A DNA stretch of 50,140 bases, taken from the NCBI GenBank assembly GCA_028291405.1, contig JAQGID010000022.1, positions 1 to 50,140 of the forward strand, given 5' to 3'. The position numbers and the translations under genes were made by a program. This DNA is from Rhodospirillales bacterium. Its GTDB lineage: Bacteria > Pseudomonadota > Alphaproteobacteria > ATCC43930 > CGMCC-115725. The stretch's first letter is position 1. Each line of letters opens with the position of its first letter. Under the pieces are notes generated by a model, which was not told the DNA's origin, ran no database searches, and was given only the letters and a program-made list of their open reading frames with translations. Shown one piece after another: positions 17,301 through 25,331 of the stretch.

Positions 17301-17456
17301 ATGGCCGATCCCCAGAAATACCGCGACGAAGCGAAGCGTCTGCGATTGCACGCGGCGACCGTCGTCGACTCGGAAATCCAGCGCCAGATGATTTCGGTCG
17401 CAACACAATACGAGCAGCTAGCGAGGATCGAAGCGCGGAAGAAAGACCCTTGGTAG
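17301..17456 (+). CDS. Small helical protein, paralogue family member 2
   Basis: A 51-residue product starting MADPQKYRDEAKRLRLHA, followed by SEIQRQMISVATQYEQLARIE. It aligns by eye with the proteins at 16843-17061 and 17486-17674 (Arg-x-x-Ala, then Glu-x3-Met-x3-Ala-x2-Tyr-x2-Leu-Ala). Its ATG abuts the upstream stop, so translation is coupled. Function unknown. Confidence 0.55.
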   Translation: MADPQKYRDEAKRLRLHAATVVDSEIQRQMISVATQYEQLARIEARKKDPW

Positions 17457-17477
17457 CGGGTGAAATCCGGTATTAGG
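17456..17477 (+). repeat. Short direct repeat, copy A
   Basis: A 22-base element beginning GCGGGTGAA and ending TCCGGTATTAGG. It matches 17737-17758 at 21 of 22 positions. The last ten bases also occur at 16755-16764. All copies lie in gaps between the microprotein genes. Confidence 0.5.
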
Positions 17478-17485
17478 GAGGCGCC

Positions 17486-17674
17486 TTACGCCAGAATGGG
17501 CTTGTTTTCAGCGAAGCGCTTTTCCGCCCTCTTCGCGAGGAGATCGTAGCTCCGCGCGAGGTCGAGCATCATTCGTTTTTCGTCTGGATGATCGCATGCC
17601 TCGGCAGTCGTCCGCGCCTCCCTGGCGCGCTCGCGCCAGTGCGTTCCATCTCTCATCGAATCAAGCTTCCGCAT
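17486..17674 (-). CDS. Small helical protein, paralogue family member 3
   Basis: A 62-residue product with HWRERAREARTTAEACDHPD and then EKRMMLDLARSYDLLAKRAE, the clearest member of the three-copy family in this region. It is on the opposite strand to the other two. Similar proteins are widespread hypothetical ORFs in rhizobial-type genomes. No signal peptide or cofactor motif is visible. Confidence 0.55.
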   Translation of the reverse strand: MRKLDSMRDGTHWRERAREARTTAEACDHPDEKRMMLDLARSYDLLAKRAEKRFAENKPILA

Positions 17675-17736
17675 CGGTCACCCTCTCGCGCTTTTCGCTA
17701 GGACGATATGGGGAGCAGCGATGCAATTCCGATAGC

Positions 17737-17758
17737 GCGGGTGAACTCCGGTATTAGG
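17737..17758 (+). repeat. Short direct repeat, copy B
   Basis: Second copy of the 22-base element at 17456-17477, with one substitution. The first part (AGCGCGGGTGAAC) recurs once more at 17976-17988, leading into the candidate LexA box. Confidence 0.5.
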
Positions 17759-17936
17759 AGCAATCAGACCTTGCCGGGAAACCGGCGCGGATCTCCGATG
17801 CAGCCGCGACGCGCCGCCTATGGTCGCTAAAGCGCTCGCCGTCCGCACGCTCGGTCCGGTGCCCGTTCACCTTCCAAGGCTTGCACAGCTTGCAGCCAGC
17901 CCGGCGATTACGCGCCCGTTTCCGCTTGTGGTTCAT
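17754..17936 (-). CDS. Small basic protein with CxxC, 60 aa
   Basis: The product starts MNHKRKRARNRRAGCKLCKP and later has FSDHRRRVAA. A single CxxC with nearby His residues and many Arg/Lys suggests a small metal- or nucleic-acid-binding protein. The Arg-Ala-Gly-Cys-x-x-Cys-Lys-Pro start is one I associate with small conserved rhizobial proteins of unknown function. A candidate LexA site lies 49-63 bases upstream of its start. Confidence 0.5.
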   Translation of the reverse strand: MNHKRKRARNRRAGCKLCKPWKVNGHRTERADGERFSDHRRRVAAASEIRAGFPARSDCS

Positions 17937-17984
17937 GTCTTATCTTCGATCGGCGACGGGTGATCGTCAATCCCGAGCGCGGGT

Positions 17985-17999
17985 GAACGTGGGGTGAAC
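17985..17999. promoter_or_regulatory. Candidate alphaproteobacterial LexA (SOS) box
   Basis: The sequence GAAC-N7-GAAC is the reverse complement of GTTC-N7-GTTC, the known LexA site of alphaproteobacteria. It stands upstream of the leftward gene ending at 17754. An exact 8-base match of this kind is expected about once by chance in 50 kb, so the location, not the match alone, makes it worth noting. Confidence 0.3.
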
Positions 18000-18115
18000 A
18001 TATTCCCCAGATTCTCCCCGACTTAGCCGTCATCTTCTGTCTTTGTTCGGCTATTTCCGTCCGCGCCACCGGCGCCGCCTAAGGCCAGTTTCCCTTGTAT
18101 TCTCAAGGGTTAGAC

Positions 18116-18190
<75 letters not shown>

Positions 18191-18299
18191 GGGCCGGTCG
18201 AACCAGCGTCAATCAGTGGCGCGAGGAAATACACGAGGCAACGCAGCTTGGCAACCGCAGCTTCGCCCTGCCGGCCCAACCCGGCCGCCTTGAATCCAG

Positions 18300-18983
18300 T
18301 CAGCCGATGGGGAGCCGCGTCACATTGTTGGGGCGCTTAGGGATCGGCGGCTGCGCCGGAAGCAACAGGAACTGGACGTAAAGCTCGCTCGCATAGCGGA
18401 CGCCGAACCGATACATCCGATACATGTAGATCATCGCGATCGGCAACAGCCCGAGGGTATAGCGCGATTCGCTCTCGGAGAAGGCGAGGCTGATCAAGAC
18501 CAGCGCCAGCAGGGCCGCGGCCAAGCCTCGATTGAGGCTGTAGTTGCCGACGATGCTATCGATACGACCTGCTTTGCCATGCGACATGACGTCGGCGTAG
18601 ATCTGGCGCGAGATCGGGAACCATTGGTCCGGGTTCATTCCCCGGATCGCGCTGATATCAAGGCGAAGCCGCTGCTTGATCAATTGCTCGAGCGAATCGA
18701 TCTGCTCGTTCGACAGCAAGCGTCCCTTGGCGCGTGTTACCCAATTTGCCGGGCGACCGCCGCCCAAGCGCCAGATGCACGCCTCCATCAGGTTGCCGAG
18801 AGCCGCAGCCAAGTGACCCGCAGCATAGGAAATAAGCAAGAACAGGCCGAGCCCGCCGATGCTGACTCCATCGCTGAAGAAGAGTTGCCGGAACTCCGGG
18901 AAGAAGAACAGCAGGCCGAACACCAGCGTCGCCCCTGGAATGAGGACGCCGGTCTGCTCGTAAAAAGAGAAACTCTTTCCCAT
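18300..18983 (-). CDS. Conserved hypothetical membrane protein
   Basis: A 227-residue protein starting MGKSFSFYEQTGVLIPGATL. Four hydrophobic segments are visible, at about residues 11-30, 38-58, 150-168 and 175-193, with a soluble cytoplasmic-type domain between the second and third (VTRAKGRLLSNEQIDSLEQL and a WFPISRQIYADV segment). It matches my memory of a family of uncharacterised membrane proteins in alphaproteobacteria. Upstream in-frame sequence before ATG 18983 overlaps the terminator of a gene remnant and looks non-coding. No function is proposed. Confidence 0.65.
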   Translation of the reverse strand: MGKSFSFYEQTGVLIPGATLVFGLLFFFPEFRQLFFSDGVSIGGLGLFLLISYAAGHLAAALGNLMEACIWRLGGGRPANWVTRAKGRLLSNEQIDSLEQLIKQRLRLDISAIRGMNPDQWFPISRQIYADVMSHGKAGRIDSIVGNYSLNRGLAAALLALVLISLAFSESESRYTLGLLPIAMIYMYRMYRFGVRYASELYVQFLLLPAQPPIPKRPNNVTRLPIG

Positions 18984-19122
18984 GACTCGCGCATCCTCGA
19001 TGCGGCGCCTCGCCACGGCCCCAATCGGCGGCCGCCTCCGTCGCGCTCGGATCCCTGCCTGCGAGACATTAGCTTGGCACAGCAACGGGCAACGCACAAT
19101 CGCCGTTCCCGAAATCCATAAC

Positions 19123-19153
19123 AAAAAGGCGCCCGCGCAGCTGCGCGGACGCC
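19123..19153 (-). terminator. Intrinsic terminator of the truncated gene at 19181-19237
   Basis: On the minus strand a GC-rich stem of about 12 bp (GGCG, one mismatch, then CCGCGC-type arm around an AGCT core) is followed by TTTTT. It lies about 28 bases beyond the stop of the 18-codon remnant, which supports that remnant being the true 3' end of a real gene. Confidence 0.7.
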
Positions 19154-19180
19154 AAAATTCGACCGAATCCCGACCGCCGG

Positions 19181-19237
19181 CTATTTGGCGACGCCCTTCC
19201 ATTTCTCGAAAGTTCGGCCGCCCGTGTACCCTAGGTT
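19181..19237 (-). pseudogene. 3' remnant of an unidentified gene (last 18 codons)
   Basis: Reading leftward, the frame encodes NLGYTGGRTFEKWKGVAK and stops at TAG 19183-19181, then runs into a good intrinsic terminator. Upstream of about 19240 this frame dissolves into the portal gene, which is read in another frame. It looks like the C-terminus of a chromosomal gene cut by insertion or recombination with phage DNA. I could not identify the parent gene. Confidence 0.45.
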
Positions 19238-19452
19238 CGCAGCAGTGACGGCATCATGCTGTCTACGGCCTCGGCGACATCGTGCGACACGACCTGGCTG
19301 CGCCCGTCGATCTCGTTCCCGAACGCCTCGCCCTTATAGTACTGCTCGGCCTGCCGGCGTTCCTGGGCGAGTCGGCCACCTTGGTAGCCGAGCGAGTTCT
19401 GGATCTTGGCGTCGAGGATCGCTTGCAGATCGGTGTCTGACATCTTCGGCAT
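19231..19452 (-). pseudogene. Podophage portal protein, N-terminal fragment (truncated)
   Basis: The 73 codons encode SDTDLQAILDAKIQNSLGY, then RQAEQYYKGEAFGNEIDGRS and a VVSHDVAEAVDSMMPSLLR segment, which match the start of podophage portal (head-tail connector) proteins of several hundred residues. Similarity runs up to SLLR; after one more codon the frame stops at TAG 19231, inside an unrelated gene end. The fragment follows the large terminase gene on the same strand, the usual terminase-portal order. It cannot make a working portal. Confidence 0.75.
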
Positions 19453-19563
19453 CGGTCTTCCTCACATGAGCGCAGCAATCCCCCGCCACGAAGGGCAGCA
19501 GGCGATTGATCCTGGAATGCTGAAGCGACGGGGCTCCTGGCCGCCGCGATCTACGTCGAAGCG

Positions 19564-20985
19564 CTAGACGATGCCGCTTCGACCGTATTCGATCGCCTTG
19601 CCCCAGCCGCCGCCGTCCGGCTCGGCGAAGCGGAGCATCATCATGCCGTATCGCGAGGCGCTGATGAGGTCGTCGGCCAATTTTACAACGCGACCGTCCT
19701 TGCGATGGTAGAGACGGAACTCCGAGAACCAATCGCCGAGGTGACGAAAGACTTTCCACCGGCCGGTCTGCATGCGGCTGAGCATCTCGAAGATGCCTGC
19801 CTCGACCCCGTTGCTGCCGTCGGAAAACGTGGCTCGCTCAAGCAGAAGATTGAGCCCTTCGCGGCGATACTGCTCGGCCAGCTGCTCACCACTGTCCTTC
19901 GAATGCTGCAGCCCATCATGCGGCCACGCCCAGGGCAACCAGCTTCCCCAGGCGCGTAGGCTTGCGGCATGCAGCACCGGCGTCGCCTCACGGAGCCGGT
20001 AAGCATGCGTCACGTAGATGCAATCGGCGTCGCGATCGAAGGCGAGACGGACAGCTGCAGTTGGGTGATCCCATCCAAAATCGATTCCCCCGATCTGCAG
20101 CCAATGCCGTGGAATTTCAAACCCATCGATCGCGATCGCATCCTCCTCGACGGGAAAGATTCGGCCCGAACCAAGGAGCGGAATCCCCTTGGCCCGCGCC
20201 TCCCGCTCATGGGCAGGATAGCTGGCGATGATGCGCTCCCGCTCCTCGGCAGTGTAGTGCTCCGCATCGTCGATCGTCATCTGCGTCACGTGTCGCTCCC
20301 GCGTCCGGCTTTCGAGAAAAGAGCGAACGAGCGACGACATTCCGAGGAGCGGCGTCAGCGTCAACCAGACCATCCCGCCCGTCGCATTGGTGCGCGTAAG
20401 CCCCTCGGTATAGATCTCCTGCGGCGGCTCCTCGTCGAACCAGACGCGGTCGAGAGTCTCGCCTTGCCATTTTTCGCGCCCCTTCTCATAGGATTTCAGG
20501 GCAATCGTGGAGACGCCGCCGGAGACGTGGCGGACGCGAATCGTATCGACGAGATCGGTGACGCCGCGCGCCTTGCTCGTCGACAGTATCGTCGCGCCGG
20601 GCAAGGCCCCGGTGCCGCGTGCTGCCGGCCTGCCGAGCAGGATGCGCTGAACCGTGTCGCGGGTGCTTTCGCCGGTCACCCCGGCGACCCAGGAGACGGT
20701 CGGACCAGAAAACCGTCGGCCAGACCACCATTCTGGATATTGCCCGGTCGCGTGGATCGCTTCCTCGAAACCGCCCGCCAAAGTTTTACCGAGCTGATTT
20801 CCGGCGAGAAACAATCGCTCACGGTGCGACACTCCGGCGGCATGGAAATCCGCCTGTTTTTCATAGGGACGGTAGCGTCCGAGGCGACTTGTGTTGCTCC
20901 GATCGTTGAACCGGCCTTCAAACGCCTCCGTCAACTCGAGCGGCGTGCGCGCGGAGTTGAACGATAACGTCGTACAACTCTTCAT
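19564..20985 (-). CDS. terL: Phage terminase large subunit
   Basis: A 473-residue protein, complete by length. The ATPase Walker A motif is AGNQLGKT (residues 61-68) and Walker B is VWFDEEPP (181-188), followed by a coupling-type TLTPLLG segment near 209-215. The nuclease domain begins with GGIDFGWDHPTA, with D302 as the first metal-binding acid. It cuts and pumps phage DNA into proheads through the portal. The nominal start overlaps the small-terminase gene by 68 bases; a later start such as the TTG near residue 18 is possible. It lies on the strand opposite to the late genes at 1-15 kb. Confidence 0.9.
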   Translation of the reverse strand: MKSCTTLSFNSARTPLELTEAFEGRFNDRSNTSRLGRYRPYEKQADFHAAGVSHRERLFLAGNQLGKTLAGGFEEAIHATGQYPEWWSGRRFSGPTVSWVAGVTGESTRDTVQRILLGRPAARGTGALPGATILSTSKARGVTDLVDTIRVRHVSGGVSTIALKSYEKGREKWQGETLDRVWFDEEPPQEIYTEGLTRTNATGGMVWLTLTPLLGMSSLVRSFLESRTRERHVTQMTIDDAEHYTAEERERIIASYPAHEREARAKGIPLLGSGRIFPVEEDAIAIDGFEIPRHWLQIGGIDFGWDHPTAAVRLAFDRDADCIYVTHAYRLREATPVLHAASLRAWGSWLPWAWPHDGLQHSKDSGEQLAEQYRREGLNLLLERATFSDGSNGVEAGIFEMLSRMQTGRWKVFRHLGDWFSEFRLYHRKDGRVVKLADDLISASRYGMMMLRFAEPDGGGWGKAIEYGRSGIV

Positions 20986-21265
20986 CGCTCACCTTATCGA
21001 GCAGGTTTTCGTCGTCGAGATTCTTGGGCAACAACGTCGTCACCAACCGCATGTAGATAGAAGGGCTTTCGTCGCGGAGCCTCGCCACGGTATCGGCCCC
21101 GTACCGCTCGAAATCGCAGGCCAGAATTGCCATCAGCCGAGAAGCGAGATTACGCCGTGCGGCGACCGGCCTGCCGGCCCATCGCTTGATTGCCGCGGCC
21201 CCAACGCGGCGTCTTTTCGTTTGGCCGGTGGGGAGGATCGGTCCGACGGACTTGCGTTGTCCCAC
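20918..21265 (-). CDS. terS: Phage terminase small subunit
   Basis: A 115-residue protein starting at GTG 21265 after GCGAGG. A basic N-terminus (KRRRVGAAAIKRWAGRP) is followed by FERYGADTVARLRDESPSIY and then LLPKNLDDENLLDKVSDEEL, the helix pattern of small terminase subunits that recognise the packaging site and recruit TerL. Position directly upstream of terL supports this. The region before it has inverted repeats that may belong to its promoter. Confidence 0.75.
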   Translation of the reverse strand: MGQRKSVGPILPTGQTKRRRVGAAAIKRWAGRPVAARRNLASRLMAILACDFERYGADTVARLRDESPSIYMRLVTTLLPKNLDDENLLDKVSDEELYDVIVQLRAHAARVDGGV

Positions 21266-21329
21266 GGCGACCTCGCTTTCCCCGCCGGCCGGCCCGCAAC
21301 GCCGCGGGGCAGACGCAATTTCCGAACGT

Positions 21330-21355
21330 GGGGAAACTTATATGTTTCTCTCCCC
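21330..21355. promoter_or_regulatory. Imperfect palindrome upstream of the terminase genes
   Basis: GGGG at 21330-21333 and CCCC at 21352-21355 flank an inner GAAAC-TTATAT-GTTTC repeat, in an A/T-rich island between terS and queG. Two more inverted repeats follow: ACAGAA-AAA-TTCTGT at 21365-21379 and GGATA-TTTT-TATCC at 21382-21395. They may combine a phage operator or promoter with the end of the queG transcript. No repressor gene is visible. Confidence 0.3.
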
Positions 21356-21390
21356 AATCTGTCAACAGAAAAATTCTGTTTCGGATATTT

Positions 21391-22518
21391 TTATCCGCTT
21401 GCGAGGGAAAGCGCGGCTTTCCACTCCTCGCCAACGGCGTGATCCGGTTCGGCGACGCCGAAACTGGCATGGAGCCGGCGGACGGTCTCTCCGCCAGCCA
21501 GACGCGATAGCGCCCATACTGCCATTGCACGGACGAGCGGCGATGGGTCCGACAGCAACTCGATCAGGACCGGGATGAATTCCGATAAACCGCTGTTGCC
21601 GATGGCGATCAGCACGTTCCGAAGAAAGCGAGCGCGACCGATCCGTTTGACCGGCGAGCCGGCAAAGCGCGATCGAAAGGACGCGTCGTCGAGCGCCGCC
21701 AATTCGCCTAATTCGTCCCGCGCCCGATGTACGGTTCGCATCAACGACCCGTCGCGAAGCGGCTGCGCATATTTGTTCCACGGACAGACGGCGAGACAGT
21801 CGTCGCACCCGAAGATCCGATTGCCCATCAGCGGCCGAAGCGCCGCATCGATGTGTCCCTTGTGCTCGATCGTCAGGTAGGAGATGCATCGCCGGGCATC
21901 CAGCTGATAAGCCTCAGGAAAGGCCTTGGTCGGGCAGGCATCGAGACAGCGGGAACAACTGCCGCAATGGTCGGCCTCTTCCGGATCGCTGCCGAGGTCG
22001 ATGGACAGGAAGATCTCGCCGAGGAACAGCCAGGAGCCGAATTCGCGGGAGACCAGATTCGTGTGCTTGCCTTGCCAGCCGATGCCGGCGCGTTGCGCGA
22101 GCGGCTTTTCCATCACTGGGGCGGTGTCGACGAAGACCTTGAGCTCGCCGGGCCATTGTCGGGCGATCCAACGTCCCAGCTCCTTGAGCCGCCTCTTGAT
22201 CAGATCGTGGTAGTCGCGGCCTTGCGCATAGACGGAGACGATGCCCTCGTCCGGATCCCGAGCATGCGCGAGCGGGTTTTCGGACGGCGCGTAATTGATC
22301 CCGAGAGCGACGACGCTGCGTGCCTCGGACCAAAGCGTCAGCGGATCGCCGCGACGTTCCTCCGTCTCGGCCATCCAGCCCATGTCCCCGTGATAGCCGC
22401 GCTGCAAATAGCTGGAGAGGTCGGCACGGATGCTCGCGGCGAGCGTCGCGGGGGCGAACCCTACTGCATCGAAACCGATCGAGAGCGCATGGTCGCGAAT
22501 TGCGGTGCGGCGTCCCAC
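21391..22518 (-). CDS. queG: Epoxyqueuosine reductase QueG
   Basis: QueG reduces epoxyqueuosine to queuosine at position 34 of GUN-anticodon tRNAs, using cobalamin and two [4Fe-4S] clusters in the cytoplasm. Both ferredoxin-like motifs are present: CGSCSRCLDACPTKAF, and C in RRCISYLTIE with CDDCLAVCPWN. A C-terminal HEAT-like part follows (FIPVLIELLSDPSPLVRAMAVWALSRLAGG), as in full-length QueG. I place the start at GTG 22518, giving 375 residues and a start just after the queF stop; the frame is open to ATG 22605 inside queF, but that extension looks non-coding. It is last in the queA-tgt-queF-queG group and borders the phage terminase remnant. Confidence 0.9.
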   Translation of the reverse strand: MGRRTAIRDHALSIGFDAVGFAPATLAASIRADLSSYLQRGYHGDMGWMAETEERRGDPLTLWSEARSVVALGINYAPSENPLAHARDPDEGIVSVYAQGRDYHDLIKRRLKELGRWIARQWPGELKVFVDTAPVMEKPLAQRAGIGWQGKHTNLVSREFGSWLFLGEIFLSIDLGSDPEEADHCGSCSRCLDACPTKAFPEAYQLDARRCISYLTIEHKGHIDAALRPLMGNRIFGCDDCLAVCPWNKYAQPLRDGSLMRTVHRARDELGELAALDDASFRSRFAGSPVKRIGRARFLRNVLIAIGNSGLSEFIPVLIELLSDPSPLVRAMAVWALSRLAGGETVRRLHASFGVAEPDHAVGEEWKAALSLASG

Positions 22519-22522
22519 ACCA

Positions 22523-22987
22523 TCAACCTCGGCCGCGATAGGGTGCCACGCCTTGGTCGGGCAGCCACAAGCCGGTGGGCGGAACGCCGGTCTGGTAGAA
22601 GACATCGATCGGGATGCCGCCGCGGGGATACCAGTAACCGCCGATGCGCAACCACGTCGGCGACAACTCGCTGACGAGGCGTCGCGCGATTTCTACCGTG
22701 GTCGCCTCGTGAAAGCCGCCCTGGTTGCGAAAGGCGCCAAGATAGAGCTTGAGCGACTTGCTCTCGACCAGCCAGTCCGCCGGCACGTAGTCGATCACGA
22801 GATGCGCGAAGTCCGGCTGGCCCGTGATCGGACACAGCGACGTGAACTCCGGGCACGTGAAGCGGACGAGATACGTCTCGCCAGGCTGCGGATTTCGGAC
22901 CCTTTCGAGAAACGCGGCGATCGGTGATTCCGGGGGCGCTACGTGCTCGCCCAGCTGCTTCAAGTCGTCGTAAATCGTTTGCGCCAT
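22523..22987 (-). CDS. queF: NADPH-dependent preQ0 reductase QueF (type I)
   Basis: QueF reduces the nitrile of preQ0 to the amine preQ1 with NADPH, the step before tRNA insertion by TGT. The 154-residue length is that of the single-domain (type I) form. The catalytic Cys is C52 in [12 protein letters not shown] with the partner D59. The [21 protein letters not shown] stretch contains the conserved QueF signature. It lies 35 bases downstream of tgt. Confidence 0.92.
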   Translation of the reverse strand: MAQTIYDDLKQLGEHVAPPESPIAAFLERVRNPQPGETYLVRFTCPEFTSLCPITGQPDFAHLVIDYVPADWLVESKSLKLYLGAFRNQGGFHEATTVEIARRLVSELSPTWLRIGGYWYPRGGIPIDVFYQTGVPPTGLWLPDQGVAPYRGRG

Positions 22988-23021
22988 GTTTGCCTGATGT
23001 CAGAGGTTTCATTGCGCTGCG

Positions 23022-24152
23022 TCAGGTAGCGCTGCGATCGCCGCCCGCCTGCGCCTCGTGAAAAGCGGCGACGAAATCACACAGCGATGCACCGGCGATC
23101 GCCTCGCGCAAACCCTTCATCAAGTCGCCATAATATCGCAGATTATGCCAGGTCAACAGCATGCTCGCGAGAACCTCGCCGCATCGGCACAGATGGTGCA
23201 GATAAGCGCGCGTGTACTCGCGGCACGCCGGACACGCACATTCCTCGTCGAGCGGCCGAGAATCCTCGGCGTGCCGGGCATTGCGCAGATTGACCGTGCC
23301 GCGCCGAGTGAATGCCTGGGCAGTACGCCCGGATCGCGTCGGCAGGACGCAATCGAACATGTCGATTCCGCGCTGCACCGAGCCGACGAGGTCCGCGGGT
23401 TTGCCGACGCCCATCAGGTACCGGGGGCGCTCCGTCCGCAGCGCCGGGACGGTCTGATCAAGGACCCGGAACATCGTCTCCTGTCCCTCCCCCACCGCCA
23501 ATCCGCCGACAGCGTAACCGTCGAAACCGAGATCGCTCAGGATGCGTGCCGATTGCTGCCGCAACTCCGGGTAGATCCCGCCCTGGACAATCCCGAAAAT
23601 CCCGTATCCCGGCCGCTTCCGAAAGGCGCTGCGCGACCGTTCCGCCCAGCGCATCGACAGCTCCATCGATTGACGCGCCTGCGGCTCTGTCGCCGGAAAC
23701 GGCGTACATTCGTCGAAGGCCATGGTGATGTCGGCATCGAGCAAATGCTGGATCTCGATCGACCGCTCGGGCGAGAGCGCATGACGACGCCCATCGAGGT
23801 GCGAGCGGAAGGCGACCCCGGTTTCGTCGATCTTGCGCAAGGCGGATAACGACATCACCTGGTAGCCGCCGGAGTCCGTGAGGATCGGCCCGGGCCAATT
23901 CATGAAGCGATGAAGCCCGCCCAGTCGAGCGACCCGCTCCGCTCCCGGGCGAAGCATGAGATGGTAGGTGTTGCCCAAGATGATCTGGGCGCCCGTCTGT
24001 GCCACCGACTCGGGAAACATCGCCTTTACGGTTCCCGCCGTGCCGACCGGCATGAATGTCGGCGTCTCGATATCCCCATGGGCGGTCGTCAATCGACCGC
24101 GACGCGCCTCGCCGTCTCGCGCGAGGACGGTAAACGGAAGAGATTCGGTCAC
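23022..24152 (-). CDS. tgt: Queuine/preQ1 tRNA-guanine transglycosylase
   Basis: TGT swaps guanine 34 of tRNA Asp, Asn, His and Tyr for preQ1. The 376-residue protein has the family's hallmarks: [12 protein letters not shown] with the catalytic Asp, [25 protein letters not shown], and [15 protein letters not shown] with the second active-site Asp. The zinc ligands are in [18 protein letters not shown] and the following His. The start is GTG 24152, which overlaps the queA stop by 4 bases (GTGA), so queA and tgt are translationally coupled. Confidence 0.95.
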   Translation of the reverse strand: MTESLPFTVLARDGEARRGRLTTAHGDIETPTFMPVGTAGTVKAMFPESVAQTGAQIILGNTYHLMLRPGAERVARLGGLHRFMNWPGPILTDSGGYQVMSLSALRKIDETGVAFRSHLDGRRHALSPERSIEIQHLLDADITMAFDECTPFPATEPQARQSMELSMRWAERSRSAFRKRPGYGIFGIVQGGIYPELRQQSARILSDLGFDGYAVGGLAVGEGQETMFRVLDQTVPALRTERPRYLMGVGKPADLVGSVQRGIDMFDCVLPTRSGRTAQAFTRRGTVNLRNARHAEDSRPLDEECACPACREYTRAYLHHLCRCGEVLASMLLTWHNLRYYGDLMKGLREAIAGASLCDFVAAFHEAQAGGDRSAT

Positions 24153-25198
24153 GGGGCGCCACGGTGCAGCAGGCAGGCATCACCATACGAATAAAAGCGA
24201 TAGCCGGCCTCTTTGGCATGCTCGTAGGCGGATTTCATCGGCTTGAGCCCGGCGAAGGCCGAGACGAGCATGAACAGCGTCGAGCGCGGCAGGTGAAAAT
24301 TGGTGAGCAGCAGATCGACCACCTTGAAGCGATATCCGGGCGTGATGAATAAATTCGTCTCGCCATCGAACGGCGCGACGGTCCCGTCAGGAGCGGCGGC
24401 GCTTTCGAGCAGTCGCAGGCTCGTGGTCCCGACCGCGACGACGCGCCCACCTTGGCGACGGACGTCATTGATCTGCCCGGCCACGACCTCGGACATGATC
24501 CCGGCCTCGAAATGCATCTTATGGTCGTGCGTGTCCTCGACTTTGACCGGCAGGAAAGTGCCTGCGCCGACATGGAGGGTCAGCAACGCCCGCGCGATTC
24601 CGGCTGCGTCCAGCGCTTCCAGGAGCCGCGGCGTGAAATGCAGTCCGGCCGTCGGAGCCGCGACGGCGCCATCCTGCCGGGCGAAGATGGTCTGGTAATC
24701 GTCGCGATCGCCGTCCGCCCCGCCCGCATCGCGCTTGATGTACGGCGGCAACGGCATCTTCCCGTAGCGCTCCAACGCCTCGCGCAGCCGGGCGCCGCTT
24801 CGGTCAAAGCGGATCGTCACGTCGCCTTCGGGGTTTTTCGACACGATCTCGCCGGCGAAGCCGGGCTCCGTCGGCGGGCCGAAGGTCAACTGATCGCCCG
24901 TTCGCAATCGCCGCGCCCCCTTCACGAAGGCCAGCCATCGGTCGGCGGCGAGTTGCCGGTGCAGCGTCGCCTCGATCGACATCTCGTCGCGACGCCCATC
25001 GAGGCGGGTCGGGATGACGCGCGTATCGTTGAAGACGATGATGTCGCCCGCCCGCAGCAAGGCGGGAAGATCGGCAATCCGACAGTCGCGTCGAGCGCCC
25101 GGCTCAATGACCAGGAGACGCGCGGCATCGCGTGGCTCGAGGGGGTGCATCGCAATGGACGAACGAGGCAACTCGAAATCGAAATCTGCTACGCGCAA
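24149..25198 (-). CDS. queA: S-adenosylmethionine:tRNA ribosyltransferase-isomerase QueA
   Basis: QueA transfers the ribosyl part of SAM to preQ1 in tRNA to make epoxyqueuosine. The family start [11 protein letters not shown] is present, so I begin at TTG 25198 (349 residues); an upstream TTG at 25237 is the alternative. Conserved motifs are [12 protein letters not shown], a [19 protein letters not shown] region, [10 protein letters not shown], and [15 protein letters not shown] with DHKMHFE. It heads the queuosine group and lies just beyond the terminator of the transporter gene to its right. Confidence 0.93.
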   Translation of the reverse strand: MRVADFDFELPRSSIAMHPLEPRDAARLLVIEPGARRDCRIADLPALLRAGDIIVFNDTRVIPTRLDGRRDEMSIEATLHRQLAADRWLAFVKGARRLRTGDQLTFGPPTEPGFAGEIVSKNPEGDVTIRFDRSGARLREALERYGKMPLPPYIKRDAGGADGDRDDYQTIFARQDGAVAAPTAGLHFTPRLLEALDAAGIARALLTLHVGAGTFLPVKVEDTHDHKMHFEAGIMSEVVAGQINDVRRQGGRVVAVGTTSLRLLESAAAPDGTVAPFDGETNLFITPGYRFKVVDLLLTNFHLPRSTLFMLVSAFAGLKPMKSAYEHAKEAGYRFYSYGDACLLHRGAP

Positions 25199-25265
25199 GC
25201 CTCTTTTGATCCCATAAATGGCGGAAGTTCGCGGCAAGACCTATACGCAAGGCGCGCAAAAAGAA

Positions 25266-25288
25266 ACCCCCCGCTCGAGGCGGGGGGT
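25266..25288 (-). terminator. Intrinsic terminator of the MHS transporter gene
   Basis: A perfect 9-bp stem (ACCCCCCGC with GCGGGGGGT) around a 5-base loop is followed on the minus strand by TTTCTTTTT. It ends the transcript arriving from the transporter gene and separates it from queA. Confidence 0.85.
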
Positions 25289-25331
25289 CCGTGAACTTGG
25301 CTAGGGAGGCGGAGATCGCTCCATTACAAGA

